Shown here: piece by piece, positions 46,157 to 54,204 of the stretch | Numbering within the stretch: the stretch's first letter is position 1 | Layout: each line of letters starts with the position of its first letter | Source: Hyphomicrobiales bacterium | GTDB lineage: Bacteria > Pseudomonadota > Alphaproteobacteria > Rhizobiales > Rhizobiaceae | Assembly: GCA_900469625.1 (NCBI GenBank) | Contig: UBXV01000019.1 | Span: forward strand, 86,265-150,264 | Reading direction: 5' to 3' | Length of the DNA stretch: 64,000 nt | Position numbers and translations under genes: made by a program | Notes under the pieces: generated by a model | Database searches by the model: none | Told to the model about the DNA's origin: nothing | The model's input: only the letters and a program-made list of their open reading frames with translations

Positions 46157-46195
46157 GAAAAACAAAAGCCTCCGACGCACCGTGCGCCGGAGGCT
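46157..46195 (-). terminator. Terminator of suhB
   Basis: On the minus strand AAGCCTCCG...CGGAGGCTT (extended inside by CGCA/TGCG) followed by TTTGTTTTTCC. Confidence 0.85.
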
Positions 46196-46224
46196 TGATA
46201 TCCGGAAAGCGTTCGAACCGCCGA

Positions 46225-47025
46225 TTACTTCGCCGGGACCGGACGGTGAACGACGTCGCGCAGCGCCTTGGTGATGTATTCGTTGCCGCAGATGATCGAA
46301 CCATCGTCGACCGGCTTGGCGCCGCCGTTGATATCCGTCGTCCAGCCACCCGCCTCGCGGATCAGAAGCACGCCGGCCGCGATGTCCCAGGCCGCAAGGT
46401 CGCGCTCCCAGTAGCCGTCGAAACGACCGGCCGCCACATAGGCGAGATCGAGCGAGGCCGAACCCATGCGACGGATGCCGGCGACTTCGCCCATCACGTG
46501 GCGCAGTTCGATCAGGTACTTGCCGTGGTTGCCGCGGCCGAGATGCGGCGTGCCGGTGGCGATCACCGCGTCCGAGAGCGCCTTGCGGGCCGCAACACGC
46601 AGGCGACGGTCGTTGAGGAAGGCGCCACCGCCACGCTCGGCCGTGTAGAGCTCGTCGGTTGCCGGGTTGAAGACGACGGCGCCGACGATCTCGCCCTGGC
46701 GCTCGAGCGCGATCGACACCGCAAAATGCGGAATGCCGTGCAGGAAGTTGGTGGTGCCGTCGAGCGGATCGACGATCCAGCGGTGGGCGCCATCGGTACC
46801 GATGATCTCTTCGCCTTCCTCACCGAGGAAGCCGTAGGTCGGCCGCGCCTTCAGCAGCTCTTCGCGGATCAGCTTTTCAGCCTTGCGGTCGGCCTGGGAC
46901 ACGTAGTCGCTCGGCCCCTTGAGTGAGACCTGCAGGTTCTGAACTTCACCGAAATCGCGTGCCAGCGACTTGCCAGCCTTGAAGGCGGCCTGAACCATGA
47001 CATTGAGAAGAGCTGAGCGGGCCAT
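46225..47025 (-). CDS. suhB: Inositol-1-monophosphatase
   Basis: A 266-residue magnesium phosphatase of the IMPase family. Marks: FLGEEGEEI (metal Glu), WIVDPLDGTTNFLHGIPHFAVSIAL (metal Asp residues and Thr), and WERDLAAWDIAAGVLLIREAGG. The start at 47025 (MARSALLNVMV) has AAGGATC upstream. In bacteria SuhB also works in rRNA transcription antitermination. The leader between it and the Sel1 gene is structured and may encode an RNA element. Confidence 0.93.
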   Translation of the reverse strand: MARSALLNVMVQAAFKAGKSLARDFGEVQNLQVSLKGPSDYVSQADRKAEKLIREELLKARPTYGFLGEEGEEIIGTDGAHRWIVDPLDGTTNFLHGIPHFAVSIALERQGEIVGAVVFNPATDELYTAERGGGAFLNDRRLRVAARKALSDAVIATGTPHLGRGNHGKYLIELRHVMGEVAGIRRMGSASLDLAYVAAGRFDGYWERDLAAWDIAAGVLLIREAGGWTTDINGGAKPVDDGSIICGNEYITKALRDVVHRPVPAK

Positions 47026-47085
47026 CTGGCGATCCTTGTGAAGCGAAGGCCGATCGAGCCTTCCCGATCGGACATTGAACCTGGG

Positions 47086-47146
47086 TGACGGAACATGGGG
47101 AGGCACCTGCCGGTCGGGCAAGGCCTGTGATGATGTTCCATCGTCA
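47086..47146. ncRNA. Structured region upstream of suhB (candidate suhB/mmgR-type RNA)
   Basis: TGACG-GAACAT pairs with ATGTTC-CAT-CGTCA (11 bp, one three-base bulge), closing a smaller GC-rich hairpin (CCTGCC/GGCAAGG). A family of small RNAs named suhB (also mmgR) was first noticed near suhB genes in Agrobacterium and relatives. I see a fold in the right place but did not confirm the family sequence; strand is undecided. Confidence 0.3.
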
Positions 47147-47168
47147 AAAAACCGAGTGAAGATCACTC
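47146..47168 (-). terminator. Hairpin terminator between Sel1 gene and suhB
   Basis: On the minus strand GAGTGA-TCT-TCACTC, GG, then TTTTTT. It would end transcripts of the Sel1 gene (or a small RNA) before suhB. Confidence 0.6.
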
Positions 47169-47303
47169 CGCCCGGGGCGGGCCGGAAAACCGGGGCGCCA
47201 GGGGCTGAAATCGGGGCTTCAAGACCACAAAAACCCCGGAAGTTCAAGAGAAATAGCGCCGGAACCCCGCGAACGGCGAAGATTCAGGCGACTGAAATAC
47301 CGG

Positions 47304-48509
47304 TCAGGTCGAACGGAACTTGTTGGCGGCACTGAGCGCTGCCTTCTGCTGCTGCTCGTTGAGGCCGAGGTAGAAATCCTCCAGCGCATCGTCCTTGAGC
47401 CCGGCGCGGCGCGACAGCACATACCACTTGGCCGCCTCGACCGGGTTGGGCCGGGTGCCGATGGCGTTGACGTAGAGATGCGACAGCCGGTTCTGCGCCA
47501 CGACGTTGCCGCCTTCGGCCGCCCGCTTCATCCAGCCGAAGCCGTCTTCCAGGTTGCGGTCGCCGGCAATGCCTTCGATCATCCAGATGGCGATGTCGAG
47601 CTGAGCGGTGTCGTAGCCGGCATGGGCGGCGCGCAGCAGCCATTCCCTTGCCCGTGCCCGCTTGCCCTCGTCGATACCGTCGACGTTCACATAGATTTGC
47701 GACAGCGCGTATTGCGCGTCGGCGATCCCCTGCTCGGCCGATTTTTCGTAGTAGGGCATGGCTGCCTTCAGACCCTTCGGGCCCGGACTGTCGGCGACCA
47801 GCGTCTGGCCGTAATTGAACTGGGCCGATGCATTGCCGAGGTCGGCCGCCTTCTTCATCAGCTCTTCCGACTTGGCGCGGTCGCGCTTGACGTAGCGTCC
47901 TTCCATCAGGATCAGGGCATATTTGAACATGGCAGCCGGGTCGCCGTTTTCGGCCGCCTGCCCGTACCAGAATGCCGCCTGCTTGGCGTTGCGCACGACC
48001 CCAAGCCCCTGCTGCAGGATTTCGGCAACAAGCGTCTGGGCCGCAGGATCGCCGAGCTGCGCGCGCGGCAGGGCGAGATCCATCGCGGTCAGATAATAGC
48101 CACGCTGAAAGGCGCCATAGGCCTCGTCCACCTTGCCGGCGAAGGGCTTTTCCGCAGGCAGAGCCGGCAATTGAGCGCCCATGCGGTCAAAGACGGTGAC
48201 GCCCTGCGAGGGCACCGTGCCGTCCGCGGCCTTCTTCTTGTCCGCCGCACCGGCCGGCTTGCCCGCCGGCGTGCCTTCTCCCGGCATCGCCGCACCATTG
48301 AACGGAGTAATGCGGCCACGCTTGGCAGCGCCGCCGTCCTCCGGGCTGGCGCCCTGCTCCAGCGTCGGTACAGGCGTTTTCTGCGCGGGAACCTGTTGTT
48401 CCTGCGCTGGAACCGGCTGCTCCTGCGCAAACGCCGGCATCGCCACGGCAGCGGCGACGGCAAGAAGGGCAACGCCCCAATGGAGCTTTGACGACGGGCG
48501 GTTCAACAT
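47304..48509 (-). CDS. Exported Sel1-repeat (TPR-like) protein
   Basis: A 401-residue protein with a signal peptide (WGVALLAVAAAVAMPAFAQ), a Pro/Gln/Lys-rich linker to about residue 110, and at least five Sel1 repeats, e.g. AKQAAFWYGQAAENGDPAAMFKYAL, AKSEELMKKAADLGNASAQFNYGQ and LKAAMPYYEKSAEQGIADAQYALS. Sel1 proteins act as scaffolds, often at the envelope. It follows the ThiE-like gene by nine bases, so both are likely one unit. Confidence 0.87.
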   Translation of the reverse strand: MLNRPSSKLHWGVALLAVAAAVAMPAFAQEQPVPAQEQQVPAQKTPVPTLEQGASPEDGGAAKRGRITPFNGAAMPGEGTPAGKPAGAADKKKAADGTVPSQGVTVFDRMGAQLPALPAEKPFAGKVDEAYGAFQRGYYLTAMDLALPRAQLGDPAAQTLVAEILQQGLGVVRNAKQAAFWYGQAAENGDPAAMFKYALILMEGRYVKRDRAKSEELMKKAADLGNASAQFNYGQTLVADSPGPKGLKAAMPYYEKSAEQGIADAQYALSQIYVNVDGIDEGKRARAREWLLRAAHAGYDTAQLDIAIWMIEGIAGDRNLEDGFGWMKRAAEGGNVVAQNRLSHLYVNAIGTRPNPVEAAKWYVLSRRAGLKDDALEDFYLGLNEQQQKAALSAANKFRST

Positions 48510-48518
48510 CGATAGGTC

Positions 48519-49172
48519 TTAATCTTCAAACCGTGGCGCTTTTTCGTCAAGAAGCGCGTTGACCGCCGCGACCACCGAAGGCGCCTGGCCGGGCTCGCCA
48601 AAGACGGCCAGGCGAAGGGCGACGAACTCGGCGCCGGTCTCGGCAGCCGCCAGCGCCGATTGCGGGTCGGTGCCGCCCATGACGATGCAAGGGATCTCGA
48701 TCATCGACGCCCACCATTCGGCCAGCGCCAGGTTCTTCGGATGTGCATCCGGCTTGATGTCGCCATCGATCTTGCCGAAGAACACGTAATCCGGCCGCAC
48801 TTCGCCGATTTCAAGCGCGTGATGACGGTCGGCCGCGTTGCCGCCGCCGACGATGAGCTTCGGCGTATGCTTCTCGACCGCCTCGCCGAGCGCCTCGGCA
48901 TTGCCGGAGATGTGCAGGCCATCGGCCTTGGCTCGGCCGGCGACGCGGGTATCGCCATCGATCAGCGCAGCAGCACCCGCTTCCTGGATGACCGGCACCA
49001 GAAGCTCGGCGTGTTTCTGGAACTCGCTGTCATCGAGGCCGTATTGCGGCACGATCACCGAGGCGACGTCGCCGCCCTTCAAGGCGTCGGCAAGCACCTT
49101 GGCGCGTTCTGCCGGATCGGCGATCTCAGGTGCGATCAGCACCAGGCGGCAGCGTTCACTTGTCTTGCTCAT
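48519..49172 (-). CDS. ThiE-like thiamine phosphate synthase family protein
   Basis: A 217-residue TIM barrel of the TMP-TENI group. Marks: CRLVLIAPEI, ALIDGDTRVAGRAKADGLHI (compare VNDRVDLALAVGADGVHL in ThiE), RPDYVFFGKI and IPCIVMGGTDPQSALAAAETGAEFVAL. The diphosphate and metal residues of true ThiE are only partly recognisable, so it may be a paralogue with another role. The ATG at 49172 is the likely start; one three codons upstream is possible. Confidence 0.78.
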   Translation of the reverse strand: MSKTSERCRLVLIAPEIADPAERAKVLADALKGGDVASVIVPQYGLDDSEFQKHAELLVPVIQEAGAAALIDGDTRVAGRAKADGLHISGNAEALGEAVEKHTPKLIVGGGNAADRHHALEIGEVRPDYVFFGKIDGDIKPDAHPKNLALAEWWASMIEIPCIVMGGTDPQSALAAAETGAEFVALRLAVFGEPGQAPSVVAAVNALLDEKAPRFED

Positions 49173-49274
49173 GACATCCATTTCCGGCTGCACCCGCCTG
49201 TCGGCGGAAACCAGCGCTCGATTTCGTTTGGGAAAACCGATAGACGGAGACGTCAAAAGGATCAACCGCCACCG

Positions 49275-50054
49275 ATGCTTCCCGACCTGGACTTCTATCT
49301 CGTCGCCATCCCGGCGGTTCTTCTCGTGGGCCTCAGCAAGGGCGGCATGGGCGAAGCCCTCTCGCTGATGGGCGTGCCGATCCTGTCGATGGCCGTCTCG
49401 CCGGTTCAGGCCGCAGCACTGCTATTGCCGATCCTGATCGCGATGGACCTCGTATCGCTCTGGATGTGGCGCAAACATGGCGACCGCAAGACGCTGGTCA
49501 TGCTCTTGCCAGGCGCGATCGCCGGCATTCTCATCGGCTGGGCAACATCGGCCTATGTCTCGCGCGATTTCCTGCGCCTGATCATCGGCCTGATCACCGT
49601 GCTGTTCGTCCTGCGCTATGTCTACAATGTCTGGCGCACGCGCAATGGAATAACGATCGCGCCCAAGCAGCAGCGGGCCGGTCCCGCCGCGCTCTGGGGT
49701 TCCTTTGCCGGCTATGGCAGCTTCGTTGCGCACGCCGGCGGCCCGCCCTTCCAGATCTACGCCCTGCCGCTGCAACTCAATCCACGCGAATATACCGGCA
49801 CGATCGTCCGCTTCTTCGCCATCCTCAACGCCGTCAAGCTCATCCCCTATTTCGCGCTGGGCCAGCTCGACATGAGCAATCTCAAGATCTCTGCGACGCT
49901 GTTTCCGCTGGCGATCGTCGCCACCGTGTGTGGCGCCTTCATCGTTCGTCGCATGAAGCCGCAGATCTTCTACCCCTTCATGTATAGCATGGCCTTCATC
50001 GCCGGTCTGAAGCTGTTGTGGGACGGCCTGAACAGCCTGCTGGCCGGAGCCTGA
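49275..50054 (+). CDS. TSUP-family permease (TauE/SafE type)
   Basis: A 259-residue membrane protein with about eight helices in two halves. Marks: VGLSKGGMGEALSLMGVPILSMAVSP in the first half and WGSFAGYGSFVAHAGGPPFQIYALPLQL in the second, the TauE/SafE repeat pattern. Family members export sulfite, sulfoacetate or other organosulfur anions. It is divergent from the ThiE-like gene. Substrate unknown. Confidence 0.88.
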   Translation: MLPDLDFYLVAIPAVLLVGLSKGGMGEALSLMGVPILSMAVSPVQAAALLLPILIAMDLVSLWMWRKHGDRKTLVMLLPGAIAGILIGWATSAYVSRDFLRLIIGLITVLFVLRYVYNVWRTRNGITIAPKQQRAGPAALWGSFAGYGSFVAHAGGPPFQIYALPLQLNPREYTGTIVRFFAILNAVKLIPYFALGQLDMSNLKISATLFPLAIVATVCGAFIVRRMKPQIFYPFMYSMAFIAGLKLLWDGLNSLLAGA

Positions 50055-50151
50055 TCGCATCAAAGCAATCGGTTATGTTGCAAAGCAAAAGACGAATGCC
50101 GCATTGCACAATTTTCTTGCCGCCCCGCAAGAATTCGCCTAACCTCTGTTC

Positions 50152-50412
50152 ATGACCATTGCGGACCCCTTCGATGCCATCGCAGATCCCAACCGGCGAT
50201 ACCTGCTGGAGGAGTTGCGACGCGCGCCGAAGACGGTCAACGAACTGGCCGTGGGATTGCCGATCAGCCGCCCGGCCGTATCGCAGCACCTGAAGGCGCT
50301 TCTGGATTGCGATCTGGTTTCGGTCGAGGCCAATGGCACTCGCCGCATCTACACCATCAACCGCCCGGGGTTCGACAGGCTGAACCTTTGGCTCGATCAG
50401 TTCTGGGCGTGA
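50152..50412 (+). CDS. ArsR-family transcriptional regulator
   Basis: An 86-residue winged-helix protein: FDAIADPNRRYLLEELRRAPKTVNELAVGLPISRPAVSQHLKALLDCDLVSVEANGTRRIYTINR, read as adjacent segments. There is no CxC metal motif, so it is the non-metal ArsR type (SdpR/UrsR-like). Autonomous gene with a hairpin after it. Target unknown. Confidence 0.87.
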   Translation: MTIADPFDAIADPNRRYLLEELRRAPKTVNELAVGLPISRPAVSQHLKALLDCDLVSVEANGTRRIYTINRPGFDRLNLWLDQFWA

Positions 50413-50435
50413 GCGTAACCGTTGGCTGACACAAA

Positions 50436-50460
50436 TCGACCGGGTCTCAAACCCGGTCGA
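50436..50460 (+). terminator. Hairpin after the ArsR gene
   Basis: Perfect 10-bp stem TCGACCGGGT/ACCCGGTCGA with a CTCAA loop, 24 bases after the stop; no U-run. Confidence 0.6.
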
Positions 50461-50561
50461 GCGATCCGTATCTTCCGTTGAGGGGGATTGGTTGTGCACC
50501 TTGTCGCGCCGTCTCCTACGAGAGGACGCCTCCCGTTGTTACTGGGAAATACCGCTTACAA

Positions 50562-50735
50562 TCAGTGAGTCGAGGAACGAATCCTTTCGATTTCGTCCTT
50601 GATGCGCAGCTTCCTTCGCTTGATGTCGCTGATCATTTCGTCCTCGGTGGACGGCTGGTTCATTGCTGCATGAAGCTCCTGCTCCAGTGCGCCATGTTTT
50701 TTCTCAAGCGTTGCAAGATGAGCCTCAATGGTCAT
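50562..50735 (-). CDS. DUF465 (YdcH-type) small protein, minus copy
   Basis: A 57-residue protein read from the ATG at 50735: MTIEAHLATLEKKHGALEQE, then LHAAMNQPSTEDEMISDIK and RRKLRIKDEIERI. The pattern (heptad helix, then KR.KL.IKDEIERI) is that of DUF465/YdcH. AAGGGA lies eight bases before the ATG. A 9-bp hairpin (50759-50782) sits in its leader. Function unknown; homologues are conserved across proteobacteria. Confidence 0.85.
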   Translation of the reverse strand: MTIEAHLATLEKKHGALEQELHAAMNQPSTEDEMISDIKRRKLRIKDEIERIRSSTH

Positions 50736-50758
50736 TGGCAGTCCCTTCCTTTTGCTTG

Positions 50759-50782
50759 CATCCGGCAGGTAAATGCCGGATG
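50759..50782 (-). promoter_or_regulatory. Leader hairpin of the minus DUF465 gene
   Basis: Perfect 9-bp inverted repeat CATCCGGCA/TGCCGGATG with a six-base loop, ending 24 bases before the ATG. Could be an operator or an RNA control element. Confidence 0.45.
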
Positions 50783-50947
50783 TTCCATGGTTGTAACCTT
50801 ACTACTGTGCCACGCCATTTTTCATTTGTCGAAGGCGAAATGATGACGACGGATAACTTCCCGTTACCGCCCAAGATGTGATAGAGCGGCGCATGAAATT
50901 CCGGTTCGAGGAGGACTTCGCAACCGGGCTGATGGGGATCGCTTTGC

Positions 50948-51151
50948 ATGCCGGACCAGGACCAGGCCGAACTCAGATTGACCGCCGCGCGGCTGAGGCA
51001 GGAACATGAAGACTATGATGCCGCCATCAACGCCATGATCCAGACCGGCTGCGATGCGCTGAGAGTTCAGCGCATGAAAAAGAAGAAGCTGGTCATCAAG
51101 GACAAGATCACCAAGATCGAAGACCAGATCATTCCCGATATCATCGCCTGA
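50948..51151 (+). CDS. DUF465 (YdcH-type) small protein, plus copy
   Basis: A 67-residue helical protein: [57 protein letters not shown]. It shares the [14 protein letters not shown] motif with the divergent minus copy. It lies 17 bases before purE on the same strand, so it is the first gene of a purEK operon. Function unknown. Confidence 0.85.
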   Translation: MPDQDQAELRLTAARLRQEHEDYDAAINAMIQTGCDALRVQRMKKKKLVIKDKITKIEDQIIPDIIA

Positions 51152-51168
51152 AGCGGAACATCAAAGAC

Positions 51169-51669
51169 GTGCTCGACACCACGACCCCACCCGTCGCCAT
51201 CATCATGGGCAGCCAGTCCGACTGGGAGACGATGAAGAACGCCGCCGACACGCTCGACGCGCTCGACATCGCCTATGAAGCCCGCATCGTCTCCGCGCAC
51301 CGCACGCCCGACCGGCTCGTCAGCTTCGCCAAGGGCGCGCGCGACGAAGGCTTCAAGGTCATCATCGCCGGCGCCGGCGGCGCTGCCCATCTGCCGGGCA
51401 TGTGCGCCTCGATGACGCCGCTGCCGGTCTTCGGCGTGCCGGTGCAGTCGAAGGCGCTGTCCGGCCAGGACAGCCTGCTGTCGATCGTGCAGATGCCGGC
51501 CGGAATTCCCGTTGGGACGTTGGCCATCGGCCGCGCCGGCGCGGTCAACGCGGCACTGCTGGCAGCAGCCGTGCTGGCGCTCAGCGACAACGACCTGGCC
51601 GACCGCCTCGACGACTGGCGCGAGCAGCAGACCGTTGCCGTCGCGGAGTATCCGGTAGACGACGCATGA
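51169..51669 (+). CDS. purE: N5-carboxyaminoimidazole ribonucleotide mutase
   Basis: A 166-residue class I PurE, moving the carboxyl of N5-CAIR to make CAIR in purine synthesis. Marks: [49 protein letters not shown] and [14 protein letters not shown]. The start is a GTG at 51169 with a weak ribosome site. The stop overlaps the purK ATG (ATGA). Confidence 0.96.
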   Translation: MLDTTTPPVAIIMGSQSDWETMKNAADTLDALDIAYEARIVSAHRTPDRLVSFAKGARDEGFKVIIAGAGGAAHLPGMCASMTPLPVFGVPVQSKALSGQDSLLSIVQMPAGIPVGTLAIGRAGAVNAALLAAAVLALSDNDLADRLDDWREQQTVAVAEYPVDDA

Positions 51670-52715
51670 CCACCATCGGCATCATTGGTGGCGGCCAGCT
51701 CGCCCGCATGCTGGCCATGGCCGCCGCACGGCTGAATTTCCGCACCGTCATTCTCGAGCCGCAGCCCGACTGTCCCGCAGCGCAGGTGGCCAACGAGCAG
51801 ATCGTCGCCGCCTATGACGACGAGCGCGCCCTCGATGCGCTGGCTGCAGCCTGCGATATCGTCACCTACGAATTCGAGAACGTGCCGGTCGCCGCCGCCG
51901 AGCGGCTTGCCCTCGACAGGCCGGTCTTCCCGCCGCCGAAAGCGCTGGAAGCCGCCCAGGACCGCCTCGTCGAAAAACGCTTCCTCAACGACAGCGGCAT
52001 CGCCACCGCCCGCTTCCACGCCATCGACAGCCAGGCCGATCTGGAAGCCGCTCTCGCCGACTTCGGCGGCTCCGGCGTGCTGAAGACCCGGCGCCTCGGC
52101 TACGACGGCAAGGGCCAGCGCGTGTTCCGGTCCGGTGATGACAGCCCGCAGGGCGCTTTCGAAGCGCTCGGGTCGGTGCCGCTGATCCTGGAAAGTTTCG
52201 TACCGTTCGAACGGGAAATCTCGGTTATCGCCGCCCGCTCGACCGATGGAACGGTGGCCTGCTACGATCCGGCGGAAAACGTCCATCGCAACGGCATCCT
52301 CCACACCTCGACCGTACCTGCCGAAATCGGCGCCGCGACCCGAGACACCGCGCACGCCGCGGCCAAGGCCATCCTCGATGCGCTCGGCTATGTCGGCGTC
52401 ATCGGCGTCGAGTTCTTCGTTCTGGCCGACGGCAGTCTGGTTGCCAACGAAATGGCGCCCCGCGTGCACAATTCCGGCCACTGGACGGAAGCCGCCTGCA
52501 TCGTCTCGCAATTCGAGCAGCACATCCGCGCCGTCGCCGGCCTGCCGCTCGGCAATCCCGTGCGCCACTCCGACTGCGTGCTGCAGAACCTGATCGGCGA
52601 CGACATCGAGGATGTGCCCGCCTGGCTTGCCAAGGACAACGTTCTGGTCCATCTCTACGGCAAGACGGAAGCGCGACCGGGGCGCAAGATGGGTCACATC
52701 ACCCGCCTCACCTGA
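51666..52715 (+). CDS. purK: N5-carboxyaminoimidazole ribonucleotide synthase
   Basis: A 349-residue ATP-grasp enzyme that carboxylates AIR with bicarbonate. Marks: [58 protein letters not shown], and [29 protein letters not shown]. Translationally coupled to purE. Together they give the two-step bacterial route from AIR to CAIR. Confidence 0.97.
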   Translation: MTTIGIIGGGQLARMLAMAAARLNFRTVILEPQPDCPAAQVANEQIVAAYDDERALDALAAACDIVTYEFENVPVAAAERLALDRPVFPPPKALEAAQDRLVEKRFLNDSGIATARFHAIDSQADLEAALADFGGSGVLKTRRLGYDGKGQRVFRSGDDSPQGAFEALGSVPLILESFVPFEREISVIAARSTDGTVACYDPAENVHRNGILHTSTVPAEIGAATRDTAHAAAKAILDALGYVGVIGVEFFVLADGSLVANEMAPRVHNSGHWTEAACIVSQFEQHIRAVAGLPLGNPVRHSDCVLQNLIGDDIEDVPAWLAKDNVLVHLYGKTEARPGRKMGHITRLT

Positions 52716-52768
52716 GCCTTAAGGCCACAGAAATGCGGGGCAAGGCGCCAAAATCCGGCCTCTTGCGG

Positions 52769-52797
52769 TTGACACAACTGGGGTGACACGGTATTTG
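52769..52797 (+). promoter_or_regulatory. Promoter of rpmJ
   Basis: TTGACA, 17 bases, TATTTG. A start near 52804 gives a leader of about 88 bases. Confidence 0.7.
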
Positions 52798-52813
52798 CCA
52801 TCCCACCTTATGG

Positions 52814-52836
52814 AGCGCGCTGAATGGCGCGCTTTT
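52814..52836 (+). terminator. Terminator-like hairpin in the rpmJ leader
   Basis: AGCGCGC-TGAATG-GCGCGCT followed by TTT. It lies downstream of the rpmJ promoter, so it could end purEK transcripts or attenuate rpmJ itself. Confidence 0.6.
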
Positions 52837-52891
52837 GATTGTTAGAAATACCGGGCGAATTTTGTTTCCCCGAAACCTGCGGATCAGGAAA

Positions 52892-53017
52892 ATGAAGATC
52901 AAGAATTCGCTCAAGTCGCTGAAGACCCGCCACCGCGAAAACCGTCTGGTTCGTCGCAAGGGCCGCATGTACATCATCAACAAGCAGAACCCGCGCTTCA
53001 AGGCACGTCAGGGCTGA
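52892..53017 (+). CDS. rpmJ: 50S ribosomal protein L36, zinc-free type
   Basis: A 41-residue L36 of the YkgO type: [20 protein letters not shown] then [20 protein letters not shown]. The zinc cysteines of E. coli L36 are absent. The start at 52892 gives the exact family length; the longer open frame upstream is not homologous. Own promoter and leader hairpin. Confidence 0.95.
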   Translation: MKIKNSLKSLKTRHRENRLVRRKGRMYIINKQNPRFKARQG

Positions 53018-53096
53018 GGCCCGACCGGCTTCTGTTTCGACCTCGCTTCGGCGATGTCCCAGAATTGATTTTGAAACTATTCCGTGGCGAGCTAAC

Positions 53097-53711
53097 ATGC
53101 TCGCCATGCGAGTTTTTGTACCCCTGATTCTGGCGTGTTCCGCCCTCCTCGCCGCTTCGACTGGAGCCGGCACCCTTGCTCTCGCCGCAGAGGCGACACC
53201 GCAAACGGAGGCCGCCAGCCTCACCACGCCCAAGCAGCGCCTGGACACTCTGTTCGCCGACCTGAAAAAGGAACGGGACGCCGACAAGGCGCGTGAACTG
53301 GCCAACCAGATCCGCATGGAATGGCAGGATTCCGGCAGCGCCACGGTCAATCTGCTGATGCAATGGGCCGACAAGTCGATCACCGACAACAAGCAGGCGG
53401 CCGCCCTCGATATCCTCGACCAGGTGATCACCCTCGCGCCCAGCTACGTCGAAGGCTGGAACCGCCGTGCGACGCTGCACTACACCATGGGCAACTATCG
53501 CAAGTCGATGTCGGACATAAATCACGTCCTGTCGCTGGAGCCGCGCCACTTCGGCGCGCTCGCCGGCATGGCCGCCATTCTCGGCTCGGCCGGCAAGGAC
53601 GAGCTGGCGCTGCGCGCCTGGGAGCAGTTCCTGGCGATCTATCCCGCCGACCGCAAGGCACAGGAGCAAATGGGCGAGCTGACCGAGAAGCTCGCCGGCA
53701 GCAAGACGTAA
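53097..53711 (+). CDS. Exported TPR-repeat protein
   Basis: A 204-residue protein with a signal peptide (VFVPLILACSALLAASTGAGTLALAAEA) and TPR repeats: NKQAAALDILDQVITLAPSYVEGWNRRATLHYTMGNYRKSMSDINHVLSLEPRHFGALAGMAAIL, read as adjacent units. It is probably periplasmic and a scaffold. No enzymatic motif. Stands alone between rpmJ and a decayed region. Confidence 0.85.
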   Translation: MLAMRVFVPLILACSALLAASTGAGTLALAAEATPQTEAASLTTPKQRLDTLFADLKKERDADKARELANQIRMEWQDSGSATVNLLMQWADKSITDNKQAAALDILDQVITLAPSYVEGWNRRATLHYTMGNYRKSMSDINHVLSLEPRHFGALAGMAAILGSAGKDELALRAWEQFLAIYPADRKAQEQMGELTEKLAGSKT

Positions 53712-53757
53712 AGTCGCCGGATGCCTTCCGCATCCCCCGGCGATCCTGAGCCTTGCC

Positions 53758-54170
53758 GTGGCCGCGCGTCGGTTCATCGAGCCGGTCTGGCTCGAACAGG
53801 ATCGTGGCCGGATCTTTGATGCACCCCCTACCCCCTTCGCGATGGACCTGCAGCCGTACGAGCCTGTTACCGTCGCGCGTCGCGCCTGTCTCCCGACGGC
53901 CTTGAAATCGGTCCGTTCAGCTTTTGCGCGAGCGCCGGCTGGCAGAGCCACGCACGGGTCGAATGCGGCGACCGCATCGTCGACATCATTGCCGATCAGT
54001 TCGGCGCCCCTCCCGTTCCGATCACCGGCCAGCAGGATCGCCGCTACGGCAAGGGCGAGGCCGACGGCCCCTGCCGGCATTTATTCTCGCCCGTCATCGC
54101 GCCGTCGACGAAATCTGGCCACGATGGCTCTGCATGAGCCTGATGGCTGCGACAGCCGTCACCTGAACCC
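53758..54170 (+). pseudogene. Possible frameshifted gene remnant
   Basis: About 400 bases between the TPR and hydrolase genes show protein-like wording split over three plus frames. One frame gives FIEPVWLEQDRGRIFDAP and LQPYEPVTVARR near 53775-53880. Another (53877-54137) gives LSPDGLEIGPFSFCASAGWQ, then SHARVECGDRIVDIIADQFG. A third, near the end, gives RHRAVDEIWPRWLCMSLMAA. No single frame explains all of it. The remnant's family is not recognised. A sequencing indel would give the same picture. Confidence 0.35.
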
Positions 54171-54204
54171 CTGACGCCGCCGAGCAAGAGGATCCGCCGA
54201 GACA

